From Owenia fusiformis (taxonomy: Eukaryota; Annelida; Polychaeta; Sabellida; Oweniidae): DNA of 64,000 nucleotides. The notes under the pieces are model-generated. The model saw only the letters and a program-made list of their open reading frames with translations, did no database searches and was not told the DNA's origin. The DNA is taken from assembly GCA_903813345.2 (NCBI GenBank), contig CAIIXF020000008.1, forward strand, positions 1,871,341-1,935,340. Reading direction: 5' to 3'. A program made the translations under genes and the position numbers. This document shows positions 24,801-39,800 of this stretch, one piece after another. Within the stretch, counting starts at the first letter, position 1. Every line of letters starts with the position of its first letter.

Positions 24801-27800
24801 ATTATATTTTCTATCTTTGATGTTTGAAAAAGTAATTATGACATCAAATGATGAATAATTACAGAATATTTCCTTTCATTCTAAAAATTATATGTTAGGC
24901 AAGCTATAAATTTTATAACAAAACATTTGATGAGACATAATGATGTACATTCCTGTTAAGCAGTTCCGAATTCACTTTAGTTCTTTGATGATGGTAATAA
25001 TTTCATCTCATAATTGAGAGAGAAAATTATAAACAAAAACAACAATACAGGAGACTTATCATCTCGGAAGAAGTATTAGGATCTCAACTATCTTATTTAA
25101 TCAAGTTATGGCTAACCTCAATACAGTGGGGGTCTCAAGCTTTCGTGTCATAGTCAGATGTAAACAGGAGAATATATTCTGTATATCTCACTGTTGACGT
25201 GCTTGCTCCCAAGTCATAATGGTAAGTCCACTGATCTGCTTGACTTCTGCCTGGAGATATGTTTGTCAATTCATCTTCCCAGTATTCCCTTACAGAAAAA
25301 CTCTGCAAGGGAGTATGCCTTATCTCATGTTCAAGAGTTCCATGAAATCAGTGGTACTCTGTACTTATTTCACCTAAAGGAAAATGTCATAATTTAGAAT
25401 ACAAAATAGAATGAAATTAAGTGGAATTAGCAAGGAATAAACTATATACTTTAGAAGCCAAAACCCTAAATTTTATGAAAACCCCCAAAATAGACTGTTC
25501 ATTCAAATTTTAGACAGAAATGAAGTAAAATATGCGAAATTAGCAGCCGGAGATTTTCAATATTTTAACCACTGTATGAGGTACATAGTATACAGTATAC
25601 CTGTACTTGGGAAGCCTTCAGCTGATAAGCAGTGCAGGTGACACTTCAGGATGAATCCCTGAGCATTGGTTTGTTATCAGCAGCTACTTCCAGTGTACCT
25701 AATGAAATATTTCACATATTTAAGCTAAGGGGAACTTTCTCTGAATAATAACATGTCGGGATATTTAATTAAATATGAATATGTTTTTCGTACTTAATGA
25801 AAAATTAGAGGTATCTAGGCCAATTATGTTATCAGGGAGGATTTTCCTTGAGTGACCTACTGGGATTTGATTGGAGATTAAGTTGTTTTTGTCCTGAAAA
25901 ATTGTTTTTGGTAGAAAGCCACAAGCAGGATAGGTTGGTTTGTAAGTGTGTTGGCCTCTTAGGTTTGGTGTTCGTGGTCACAAAGCCATAAAGTTATGTT
26001 CTAACACTTAAATTTTATTTTGAGTTATTAAGGGTTTAAATATTTTTACCCACATTCTCGTTTACTGCATAAACAATTTGAAGACAAAATAATTTTGGGG
26101 TTTGTGTTGTGCGTGTAAATAAGTCAAATTGAACTTCAAACATTTTTGAAGATAAATAAAGACCTCTATATAATGTCATGTTATCACTTTGAAAAAATGC
26201 CACTCCTTTTGAAAAATATGAATTGAATTTCAGTCAACATGCTCTTATGAATAAATTATTCTATTCAATGTTAGTATGGGATAGAACTTACATTTTCAAA
26301 TATTGTGTGTCGCAACTACAACTGTCTGACTATAAGGGACCTTACGTGGGAGCACTACATGACGTATCTATCAAAACCAGTTTTATTCATACTTGCATTG
26401 TAAAACTTATATGAAGTGAACACTTTTAGAGCAGCGAAAACCTGAATAAAGTAAATAATTTTTGAGCAACCAAGAGTGTCCACTGTAAGTAGGAGTTCAC
26501 TTCAGAAAAACTTTTCTCAGAACAATCTACATGTAGTTGGTCTGTAACTAAGAGAGTAAAAATAGAAACATGAAAATTACTCAAAGCCGTTTTTCTTCAT
26601 GAATTCTTCTGAACTTGACAAATTAGTCTAGATCCCAGTCTCAAGGTTTAACTTTTCCCTGAACTTTATGTTCAAACCTGTGTTTTTTATAAAAAAAACT
26701 AACGAGGTCAGACAGGTGCCAAAAAATAATGTGTTTTAAAGGACCCCTTTATCTTATCTAACATGGAACACAAGAACAAGATTTGGGATTGTAGCAACCT
26801 GATCGCATAATTTGACTTTTGTAAAGGAGGTTAAATGATAAGAAAAGAAGTAAAGTAGGTACTTATGGGCTAGCGGGTTACATGCCTCTGTTAGTGGCAG
26901 ATTTCTGTATAGAATACTTTGTTCATTGTATAATTCACAGATATCAGATATCTAAAGTTTCAAACAATGGCAAGTAAATATTTTCAGAATTGAAGTTATA
27001 TTAATCAGAAAGATACTAGAAAGTTCAGAAAAAGCTGCCTAGTGAATATTACTGAGGGTCGATTTAAGTACATTCTATACTTTGAAAGTAGAAAGTAGAG
27101 ATGTTCATTTTAATAGATTAACAATTTAACATGTGAGTCAATGGGATATTATAGTAGACAAACATTTTTCGCTTTAGCATTCTCCAAAGAGAGATGAGAT
27201 GTTTATTATACTTTAAAATTCTGAAATTACCGTTCTCATTCTAATTTGATTAAAGACTGAATAAATGATTTCATGTGAATTTTAGCACTTCATAAAACAA
27301 CATTTTATGGAAAGTGATTCATGAAGTAAAAAGCATGATGAAGCTATTACCAAGGGACAATGGAAACAATCATTTGTTATAATAGACAGGTATAACAGGT
27401 ATAATGACTCCAGCTTTCTGAGTAATGATGAAGCAATGCTGGCAAATGACATTTATTAATCTATGATTTTACCTTTTATTTTTCCTTTTAAGTGTTTTTG
27501 AGGATTTGTTCATTATACCAATATGAGGATTTGTTAACTTTTTATAACTTAAATCAACACATGATCACATTCTCTCAGGAAAATATTGGAACACATGTAG
27601 TTTCACTGTTAAGATCAAGCATGAGAAATCCTTTAGATGGTATACATATACTTAATATACATGTATGTGACTGTGTGTTGAGTCATCTGGCTCTCACTTA
27701 CCATTTAGCGCATCTGTAGCACACATGTAGTGCAACTCTACCTTAATGTTGATGTAACATAGCAGATAAGTCTGGGTTACTTACCAAAAAGTAAGTTAAG

Positions 27801-30800
27801 AAAACAGTATGTGTCTAATCATATTCAAACCAATGGTGATTCTGAGAAATTGTGATAAAAGTCAAAACTTGCCAACATTTACAGTTGAATTTTGAACATA
27901 TCTAGAAAATATATTGAATATGTAAAATATATGGTCTAATACAGAAAACCTGTCTTAGTGAGCACCTCTCTCTAGTGAACACCTCTCTCTAGTAGACACC
28001 CCTTTGCAGTTTGCACATACCTCTGTATAAATTACCCTCTCTGTAGGGAACACCTACCAACACTGAACGTTTTTTTCTTGGCAAAAAATGTTCACTAATC
28101 ACAGGTTTTATGTAGTATTTACTAGTGATAAACAAGTTATTAACACATTTCCTTTATCAGCAAATTTTGAGATGAACATCTCTTTAATATACATATTGTT
28201 TATTTATTTTCGTTTCATGACAGATTTTATTAACAATCTATCTTTAACGTTAATGGCTATCTTAAAATAAAAGTCTTGTTAATATGAAAACTTTTCCCCT
28301 TTTCTTCATAATTTATGCATAAAAACATGTCATTGAATTTTAGTTACTACCAATGCCATAGCGAACAAGTTATACCATATGTGTGTATTTTGTTAAAAAG
28401 CTCAAGGTCTAAGTGGAAAACACCTTGTAGATATGTCTGAAACAAAGAAATCACCTCAGCTAATACTGGCATATATATTATTGTTTGACAGCCATGATTT
28501 CTGATTCACGCTGGATGTCTTAATCATTATGGCTACAATCATTATTATTCATTATTAGTTTTTATCTCATTCAAACTCCAAAAATAGTTTAATGGAAAAT
28601 ACATGTCATAATTTTAGAAGGCAACCTCTTGATTTTAACCTCAAATAACCGAGATAGTGGGTGTATCAGTCGTTCATCTGCATGATACATGAAACTCTGA
28701 AAGTGAACATTGGTAATATGAAAATATCAAGTTGACTCTAAATATATAGTGAAACATATAAGTTCTATATACATGTAGTAAGAAAGTTGTCTAGGAGGCT
28801 ATGTGTTAAAACATACTGCATGTGTTTGTGGTTAGAACACCTGGGCAGACACAAGGCCCATGTGATTCAAACAATATTCATTGCAGTTACACTATATTTA
28901 AACCTATATTTTCTGTTATGTGAGAGGTAGGCTTGTGTCTGATGTATTTTTCCTGGTGGTTCCAATAACTATGGGAGATGTTAGTGAAGTTTTCTACAGT
29001 TAACCCAGTCTATGTGAACATCTCAAAATATGAACTTTACTTTCATTTCCATGTCCCATTGACTCCAATGTTAATGGTTCAATGTGAAAAACTCAATAAG
29101 ACCCAATCTATCCTCGGCCTTGCAGTATTTATGTTTACCCTGTTTTAGTGTTATGTGTAGTTTGTATAAGTAAATTTCCTAATAAGGGAAAGAACTAGAA
29201 ACACACTGCCAGGTTATAATCCTTGGACTAAATATAGTAAATATTAAATGACAGAATTAGAGAGATACAACCATTATTTGCTGTTATAAGATACTTTTGG
29301 CTAACAGCCATTCTTGTCAGGCATATTTTATGAAATCCAAGAACAAGTCGATTATATACTCTGTGGAATTGTACATTTTAATATTAATGAAATCATATCG
29401 CCTGAATTACTTCCTCACTCAATATAACATCCTGGATCTATTGTCAGAAATAATAAAAACACATTAGTCGAATAATAAAGTATTTGTGAGAACTCTTTCG
29501 CACTGTTTGGTAGATTCTATATCAATTTGTACTTTGTGTTGTGATGACCAATACACAATATACAGATACATCTTCATGTGGCATATTGCATGTGTATCTG
29601 TGTTTCTGTGGATATTACATTTAGATTACAGAGGAGCAAAACTTCACAGGAATATAAACCACAGTCAGGATTAGGGAATTAGAGATAGCATGGTGAAAGA
29701 GAGTAGAGAAGTCAAGTAGAGACGTCATCATGATTTATCGTGTGGTAGTAAACCAATGAAATCTAACATCAACCAGGTTCCATGTCATGCCCTCAGATGT
29801 AGCTTCTATACACAAGCTGGTGCACAGTCACAAAAAATGGCTCAAACTGGAGCAATTCTAAGTTCATATATTTCCATATTTGTTTGAAATTCGGAAATTG
29901 TGCATCAGATTGGGTTTATGATAGTCGTGTTTTGATCATTAGTTAAGCCGGGTTTACACTGGAGAATATCATCGTCACCTTTCATGTGTGCTTACATATA
30001 TAGCTCTTGAAAGAATTAAGATGTTTGTGAACTTGTGAATCAAGTATTTTTGTTGAAACACTTAAAATTCTCACAAGCTCGATCAAATGTAACTTGGCTC
30101 AGTTTAGACACAATCTTCAAATGGCTTAACCTCTTGAAACCATTTGAAGCTACTGATCTCTCCTTATTGTGCATATAGCATGTTCTTTCTTTGTAGCACC
30201 CTCAGTAAGTGTTGATTAATGAACTAATTCAACAAAGAGTTGTGTTTTTTACTTCCTTAACATTTACTGTCTAAGTGGTCAAAGTGTTCATTATGCGAAT
30301 CAACACTTTTCTTTTTTGGATCATTTGGTTCTGTGATGCCATGATACTCATCTTCATTCAGTTTGTGCTTCTTAGTCTTGCATTAATCTTGAAACCAAAA
30401 TCTTGCATCTATTTTGATATCAATATCGTGCATCAATCACTCTATCAAAGTATTACATCCTGTATAAAGTCTTGGAATCTAGGTCTGAGAATATGATAGG
30501 GTTAGAAACTTCAAAACTATTGCCTCATTCTTCATAGTAGATGAAGCTTGAAGTAAAACCATTTCTGATAAACTAAGACATGAAGATGCACTTAAAATAC
30601 TTTTATCTGTTTATTGCCAAATATTTGTCCTGTACACTTTCATAGCCTGCAGCTATAATCGTCAATTGAGATGATACACGGGTTACTTAGTACACACGTA
30701 TTGATTTAATTGTTTTTGTCTTTCATTTCAGAAAATTCTGATTGCCGAATAAATTGATTTCTACCAAATATGGAGACTTGGACCAAAGTTTAAAAGTAAT

Positions 30801-30835
30801 TCGGGAAATTATCAGAAGGATTATACTTTATCAAC

Positions 30836-33800
30836 ATGGGCGCAAGAAACAGAACCGTAAGTACTATAAGAATGTTTTGTTTTGAAATGTAACTGTTTAG
30901 TAGCGCAGATTCTGTTTATGTTGCATTGTTATTATTATACTTCTGGATCATGTTTTGAGAAAACTGTCAAAAGTCTTCTTGTTCAGGAGAAATTCTCACT
31001 AGTAGGACAATTGAAGAAATATAAATCTGAATCAGATTTACAAATATCTTGGAATTTTTCACCGAGCAAATAAACAATATTTACAACAAAAGAATATATT
31101 CTTTAAAAAACTGTATGATAAAAACACCATTAGGTCTTATAGCATAAGTTTTATGATTCACCAAAATCGATTGAAATATTTTATGTTAATGCGAACCTAC
31201 TATACAGAATCTGGGCCAATCTTCTGAATATATATATTCAGACTGAGAAAAACTAAGTTAAGGGTAATGTAAACAAATGTTGGCCAACTGGTGAAAGATT
31301 AGAAGGTGTAACATGTAGAGAGTGTCAGACTACAAGATATATGCTCAACTCCCAATGTGAAATGTGCCAGCAATTTGGGAATCTTTCAAACTATTTTCGT
31401 ACAACCCAAAACCAATTGTCATCGTAATTGCTGCATTGTAGTGAAATCGTAGGAATATTAATGAATATCCTGTTAATTGCAATCTATTTTGTTGATTATT
31501 TTTATGTTTTTTTTTTTTTTTCAGTTCTAGAGATTAATTCCAAACCAGACATATATTTTATTAACCCATGATATATTAGCTGGCACTTATTTTAAATGTG
31601 TTGATCCCTGACCTTCATCAATCATGTTTCTATTATGAGAGAAAAAAAGTAAATAAACTGTGCTGTCTGGTGCTGACTCAGTGTATGCGAGATATAAATC
31701 TTCTAGTAATCTCTAGTCAGCAATTCCCATCACCTGTTGTTTTAGCACATATATATGGACTTTTAATCTATTTTATGTTCTCATTTTTGATTCATAGCTC
31801 CTGACACATCAGTCTATCAACATCTTGATTCATAAGGTTTCAGTTGCAGTAATTTCAGTGTCATAACAACCATCTTGGAAATCCAAGTTTTTTTCTTGCG
31901 TCTGTTTTGCATATTTGACTGTCGTGCCTAAGGGTGATTGACATTATTTTATTATATTTGTGTACTTTTTAATTCTTCAAGAAATGCTCAAAAAGTTTTT
32001 TGAAATAACGTTGAAACTGTTTCTTTTATAAATCAATCTCTCATAATTTCAGACTCCCCGGCCATGGACTCCAATGCCAAAAGTAAAAGATGTATATACA
32101 TATCAGGGAGTTGGACCAACGGCTGATATCAACCCATTGACTCCTCTAAATGCCCTAAAGCCTGAGAGGAACCTTAATGGGTGTCATTTTGTGAACTGTG
32201 ACAGAGTTGTGTTCAACGATGAGTGTGTTGATGCCTGTCCCAAGTTATATTCTCCCATAGAGAATAACTGTGGTGTCAACATATGTCAAATGTAAGTATC
32301 AACTGTAGCTTGACATCACACCAGCTCTTGACATCATATTAGCTGTGGCTTGACATCACATCACCTATACCTTGATGCCTCACTAATAGTTGGTCCTTTT
32401 TATAAGAAATGAATATACATATATGTGTGAAGTTTTAATGATCTTATTTGATATCTTAGCCATTTAAGATGTAAAGGACATACAATATGATGATTGTTTT
32501 ACATAATTATCCTGCCTTAAAATATTTCGCCATTTTCAGGAAGCCATCTACTATATATCTACTATGTACACACATCCCATTGTCTCCTGCAGGGAATCTT
32601 AGTAGTTTGTATTTGTAAATTTCTTATTCTTTTATTACAGACAAATGAGGTACTCCATAATCTTTGGAATGGCCGCTCTGTTGTCCATGTTCATTCTCGT
32701 AACACTTGTATGCCTACCACTGGCTATTAAGCTACAGCGGAGGAAGAACAGATACGAGATTTACAAACCTGTGAATATTCATGTAAGTCTGATTGATCTC
32801 CTATTAAAAGTAGGACACAAGTTTATTCATTTCCAAGAAATATGGACAAATATGAACAAATATAGTTTAGTTTAGTTTATTTATTTATTTATAGTGGTCA
32901 GTCTTACAATTTCATTATAAAATATAAAAAATTAATTACAATTTTACCCAGCCCACCTTGTAGGCTTATTAACCACTGTTAACAATAGAAAATACAAAAA
33001 ATTAATACACGAAAATCAATATCACCAGGTTGTAAATGAATTGCCTTCTCCGCACAAAAGCCATCTTAATAAATTTAACAATTTTACAGGTAAAAATATA
33101 AAGGGAAATCTGGATATCCAAAAACCTCTCAATATGAAAACTTTTTCTTTGGCCTAATTTTGTTATCTTCCATTCACTCCAATATAAAAAAAACTCACTA
33201 TGTAAGCAACTGCAACTCTGAATACTCTTGAATGGTCCCAGTGGTTTTCAGATTAGACAAGTTTTTCTGTATGTATTGTATGTGATTGCATTGATGACAA
33301 GTAAGACCACACATTTGGTTTGGCCAATTAAATTCAGCTAAAATTGTATGACCTTCAAAATGATTTTGTTATAAAAATAATATCAAGGGTAATCATATTT
33401 GAATTAGAAATATTCTGCAAACATTTGATAAAGACATTCACGTTTGATCAATTTCACTGAAAGTAACTACAATGTATTTTGTGTCGGAGTACCACGTACC
33501 ATATATGTTCAACTTCATTTTAATATTAAAGTCATGCTAAGTTATTCAACATTAGCACACCATTTATCTAAATAACATTTCTTATTACAATTTCCTGCTT
33601 TTTATCTAACCTAAAACCTCCTTGAATTTCAAGCCCAGTTGATACTAAACAGGTCCATAAAAAATAAATAGACTTTTTATTGCTACTTGGTTTCTAATCT
33701 TACACTCCAATACGTTTTTTGAAAGAAACATAGCCAGGTTGTAAAAAGACATGCAGATCCAACCGGATTTGTTTTTTTTAATATTCACAACTTGCATAAA

Positions 33801-36800
33801 ATATACCAATACTATGTCTGGTATACCAATACTATGTCTTGTATACCAATACTGTACCGTCTAGTACGTTCAGGCCCGTAGCCAGGGGGGGTTCGCAGGG
33901 TTCGGGCGAACCCCCCCCCCCCCTGGCCAAAAATTCTTTCAAAATTATGCAGTTTTTCACCATTTTGAGCACTTCTCAAGTGATTTTAGCCATATTTGGG
34001 CCAAAATTGTCAAATGTGAACCCCCCCTGGAAATTTTTGAAAACTGAACCCCCCCTTGGCAAATCCTGGCTACGAGCCTGAGGGTTTCATATATAAATAC
34101 TGTCATATGTTACCGCTAAGTATCAGGACCTAGTTATTAGTCTGAATAGGTGAAATAAATATACAGTTTTGATGATCCGATCTAAGTGGCCCCAAAGGGA
34201 GCTGATATGGTCCTTATGGGTGTTTCTGTATAAAAGCCTAAAATTTGATGACAGCTATCTTGACTGGGTAGCTGGATTTTGATCGACTGTATTCTGATTG
34301 GTTATGAATAGATCAGAAGATTATCTCTGACTCGAAGAGTGTAGATGTTACTCTGTTTAATAAAAATAACCAAAATCGAACTGCTTGAAAGGGTAGTGCT
34401 TTGTACTCTTAAATTACTTCATAATATTCTACATATCTCGTCATGTGATTGTGTGATGTTAAATAAGTGCAAACAATATTTAAAAATGCCAAAACAATGA
34501 AGATCTAGTTCTTTGTACTTCATGTATTGAAGCCAAAGAAAAAATTCATATTTGTGGTCCCCTTACATACGTCAATAAAGACGTGACGAGCATATCTATT
34601 GCAAAATGTTTTTAGAAATATCATCAAAATACTAACATAACAAAAGCAAATGTGATAAAATATTCAAATGAACTTTGGTCTTAAAATTTTCAGTGTTCTT
34701 ATCAATTGAAAAATTCTACAAACAAAAATCACTGTTAACCTGAATTCGTATTTACTTGTGGTTAAGCGTGTACCGAGGTTTCAGAAAATGTTGAAAGAAT
34801 TCCTGGCATTTTGATATATAAAGGGTATAAAGGAAACCATCCATTATCATAAACAAGAATATACTTCAGATTTAGGTTTCTGATATATGAGATGCTATCT
34901 GGAATAGCTTGACACTCGATAAAAGTGAAATACTTGTTAAAATAGTTTCATCCATGTAAATGTGTTTTGAACATTTCAACATAAATTCTCATGTTGTGTA
35001 AAAATTTGTGGTTTGAATGGAAATAAAAAAGATTGGACAAAGACTAATCGTGAAAATTAATGAATTTAATAGTGTTCCATTCAAAAAATATTCACAAAAT
35101 ACACCATTCTTGGCTGCACTTAGCACAACTTTTGAATTATATTATTTTGTTGAATGTTTTTTCAAACTGAAGTACGTGTAGTTAATTTGAAGTTGTCTGT
35201 GTGTGGTATTTTAAAATCATACACAGCACAGTATGCACTTATATGATAACATTGTATGTATCTAATGGAACATGTTTATAGTCAGAATAGCTAGTACGAG
35301 AGCAGCATACAGCGTTTATTTTATAGCTGTTTACATAAGCAATTGAGGAAATACCTCCTTATACTGATCAAACATCAAAGATCGATACACCCACTGTTTC
35401 TCTATAAGGGCTGTTTTTTATCTAGATAATCGTTAACAAGGCCAAGTTATTAATTATCAATTTAACCATTTCTGATAAGATATTACATTCCTTTCTATTT
35501 CAAGAATACTGAATCCCATGTTTTATCTCGCACATATATGTTTAACAATTCAAAACAACTTTTTAGTTGCCTTTTATAGCTAGCTCATGAGTTTATGGAT
35601 TGATATTTCATAATATCAGAATATCAAGTGACATGATAAGTTATTTGAAAACCTACTTGATCTTCGATTTTAATGGATTGTTAAACGACTATCAAATGTT
35701 TCAAAGATGATGTAATTAGAAAGTAGCTATGAAGCCAATACCTCGTGAGAAACATGTTATTCTTACATTCATGTAGTTATTTTCGGGGACCTGTTACATT
35801 GTTGTAAACTTGTTAAAGAGACTTTCAATGCAATAAGATTATAATACAACACATTTTAAATTGGTCCAATTACACATTGGTAACTAGTTTTAGAAATATC
35901 CAAAATTTTGATATTGAAATTTAAAGCATTAGGAGATGCCGATTATTTTGAAGAGAAAATGAGATATTTATTTGAATTATGTAGTTTCTAGATATTTTAA
36001 TTAATTTAACAAAATTTTCACACAAATAGTGAGACAATCCACAAGAGAAAATAAATGAACCGCCATCTATGTATATGAGTCCCAGCTCCCATTGGCCCAT
36101 TGTTCAAGTGGTGAATACCTTTTCCAATTCCATTGTGAAGAACAAAAAAATGATTGTCAATGGCTACGAAATAGCTGTAAGTTTTGAACACTATTATTAT
36201 AATGTATTTTATAAAATGGAAAAAGTTGTAAACAATATTAATTTTTATTTTTAGGTAGAGCCAGCATCTTGTTCAGTCCCATCTCTCATGCGACAGCCAA
36301 ACAGTCCAATTCACACACTCGTGCCTCATTTTGGCGATGACCAATCAGATACTGATCGATCCACATCCATGCTTATAGAGCCATCTGTTGAACCTCAGCT
36401 AACTACCGCTCAAAAGATGATCGACCAGTTTATGGATAACTTCCATGCTGTGGTTCATGACACGCCACATAGAAATTCTATGCTGCCAACAAACTATAGC
36501 AACAGCAATTTCACTATAGGTAGGTTGTATCATGATGTAACAATTATATGTGGAAAAGCTTTTTAGAGGGCAACTGGTTTATGTAATATGAGGGGCTGTG
36601 TATTTATGAAATATGTTAAAGGAAATTTAGTAATGAAGAGACTATGAGCAGACCCTGTGTCTAATCACATGAAGGAGAGAAGAGGGAGTTGAACAGAGAA
36701 CCTGAAATTGCAGAAACCATACAATTTGTAAATTGGATTGTATCAGAATTTTTCACAGAACTTTGCAAATGCCAATCTAACGAAATGAATAAATGTCTTA

Positions 36801-39800
36801 AAATGTTATTTTTTCCAGGATTATCTAATCATAAGGTATTGAACTAATACCTTTAACTCTTATATCTTCATTCATTAGGGTTGTTCAATCACGAAGGAGG
36901 CTACCTTGAACTGTCGCATCTCCAAATCACCATGTACATCCCACCTGGTGCTATCCCCTTCAATGAGAAACGCCAAGTATTCATGTACGTGTCCTACCAC
37001 AATGAGGATCTCCCTGCACTGAAGGGCAGCATGAGTCCAATGGGGCCTGTGATATACTGCGGAGAACATGGGCAGAAGTTCCTTTCTCACGTGATCATAA
37101 CCTACCCTGAAGTTGACATGAACTGTATCGATAGCGAGTTGTGGCAGTATAGATTGATGAGGACTGATACTAGTCATAATTCAGTGTCGAAGTGGATTGA
37201 TGCAACATCTGATGTTGACACACAGACATTTGTGTTAGGCCAACAGCGGGTCCTGTTGGTAGATCATTTTACAGGTATGTGACAATAGCAATTACATATA
37301 TACATGCATGTCAAATTATTAATACATTAAATGAATAAGGTTTATTATATGGGTCTTCAAATCTTGGTGCTTGCTCATTGATTGTAATCAACTTTCACCT
37401 GACATTGTATTACTCAATGGAGAAATGTGGTCTTTTAATCTGGGCAGCCTTTTTGCTTAAAAGTTGGTCAACTATCTAGATAAATATGTGATTGAATCTG
37501 AGTTGAAGTCTTTCACCAAAAATATACATATCCCAGTTTATTTTATTTAACTTCTATTCATACAGGTTACCAGATCTCTGCGGAAGCTGGTTCCTCTAAA
37601 GCCACCAAGCAGATGAAACTTGGTGTGTTCGGGGACAAACTCTATGCTGGCGACCCTGTGTATGACCTGAAGGTGCGCATCTACAACGACGGCACTCCCC
37701 AACATGATCTACCACTTGATGACATTAGGTGTATTGATGTCATAAACAACAACCAGCCTTTATGTATCAAGGTCAAGGACATAGGGCCAGGCTGGAAAAT
37801 GGATGAAACTGAACAGGTTTGCGTCATTTCTATTCAAACCCATTTTGATACACACAACCTCTTAGAGTTAGAAATCAATCTACTTTTGAGATCATATTTA
37901 CAAGTACAAGTACAAATCTCTTCAAATTCATGGTTGATATAGCACGAATCTCAAGAAAGATTAGAGTGCAATCTACACGAGATAATAATTTGGTCATAGT
38001 TTTGAGATCTTATTTTTGCTTTTGTTTCTCAAATGTGGTCATCAGTATAGAACTTCTATAAGAGAATTACTTCTACAGGTATTCCTTATATGTTTTATGC
38101 TATTTGGTGTCCTTCAGAATTGTTACTGAAGTTTGAAGTTATTGTTATGAAGAAAACATAATATTTTCTTAAGATAAGATACTTCTATACCCTATACATT
38201 AATGTAACTGTGTATGACAGAATGGAAGGAAGAGAAGTTCCCATGTACATGTATAGTATATGTTCTTGTACTTCCAGGAGATCAGCTTTGAGCACGTCTG
38301 GAAGAGCCAGAGTGAGTCCTGCACGTTTCGTTCATCACAGTATGGGGGTAGCTCAGTCCCTTTCTACTGCTCTGTTGAGGTGTTTCAAAAACGCACCACA
38401 GAGGCCAACTCTAAACGCCTCCTCAGACCCATGGCTAAAGTCTCTGAGAAGATACTTGAGGTGGGTAATGCTGTAGTACAGATAATAACGCTAAATGTGC
38501 CATTTTATATGTATTGCAGTATCATGAAGTAAATATATCAATATGTATTCTGTTTGTTTTGATGTATTTTGTTGTACTCATGTTCCTGAAAATGGGAAAA
38601 TAGAAATGCTGGAGAAAAAAATGTTGAGCATGCAAGGTGCATGTCTGAAATTTAACATGATACTTAACCCATCTTCAAAGTCATATGTGTATTTTGTGTT
38701 GCTATCCCAAGTATGTATTGAACTTTATTTCATGCCAAACAACCAAAACATGTTGTTATTAAGATGTATTTGTGTTCTTGCTTCAGGTTAATCATGTTCC
38801 AGTTCAGCACAACCAGCTGACTGAGCCAAAGACCCCAGAGGCAGCGTTCTATGAGCTTGAACTGTCACCTGCTACGAGGCAAGACACGGGGCTCCCTTTG
38901 GTGATGCAGCAGCGTCTCGCTGTCACGCTCGATCCCACCCACCCAGAGGGAAAGGACTGGACTCTCCTTGCTGAAAAAATCGGGTTATCGCATGACATCA
39001 TCAGGTGGATAAATGAGCGTAAAAAATCGCCTACCATGTGTGTGCTGGATATTGCAGCTGCTATGTATAAGGGCCGGGTACAGAGATTCCTGAGTCAATC
39101 ATTTAGCGTTATGGGACATGAGGTTTGTGGTCAGATAGTCGAGGAATGCAGCACTCAAAATAGATGGAGCATCAGCTCAAACGGGCAAGGGGGTCTCTCC
39201 AGAGACAGCACAACAAGTGATGTCACAACCAAGCTATTCCAGATGAAAATGGAGCAAAAGTCACGTCAGAGTAACCCGCAAGTGAAATCATTCGCATCTG
39301 AGAGTGGATACTCTAGCCAGAGTCAGTATTCGAAGTTCTCGAGCCAACCGAACATTCAGAGCCCTGTCTCTAGGATAGATGTGACACAGGCCTCTTGGGG
39401 TGACGTCTCTAATGAAGGCCTCGATTATGACAATGTATTATCGCCAACAGATCAACCACCAAGGCATGTGATGAGCCAATCAGTGCCTTGTATACCTGGG
39501 TTTGGTGTCCAGGCCACAATGAATATACCTCCCCGCGATGCGACGACTCTCTCATCTGTCTCAGAAACTGATTCACAGCAAACGGTGCTAGCAACCTGCT
39601 CAGAGAATACATTACTGGGTGACAATAGAGACACTAAGTCCCTTCCAAGGACCCCTAGTCCAAAAATTCTGGAGCGGACCACAGAACGTAACTGTGCCAG
39701 CCCAGTTATGAATGCTTACCCAACACACTCAGACGGGGACCTCACATTTAGCACATTTAGGCGAAACAGGCCAAAAAAACTGAACTTAGAAAAGTCAAGG

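Larger units (their letters stand above)
19982..30731. other. Long stretch without recognisable coding exons (upstream or first intron of UNC5-like gene)
   Basis: About 10.7 kb of AT-rich DNA. I found no open frame with family resemblance and, in particular, no Ig or thrombospondin exons that could supply an UNC5 ectodomain. It contains the elements listed at 20822, 22171 and 24237, a degenerate tandem repeat at 24594, and two candidate leader exons ending at 20252 and 25221. Confidence 0.5.
32783..36047. other. Intron of the UNC5-like gene, 3.3 kb
   Basis: Begins with a TTTAGTTTAGTTTATTTATTTATTTA microsatellite (about 32865-32893) and contains a 20-bp triplet repeat at 33802 and one MITE (33871-34080). 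Nothing else recognised. Confidence 0.6.

Noticed and set aside
36069-36254. 61-residue frame taken as an independent small gene
   Set aside because: Its first part is a phase-0 exon (36048-36176) of the UNC5-like gene; the rest is intron after a GTAAGT donor.
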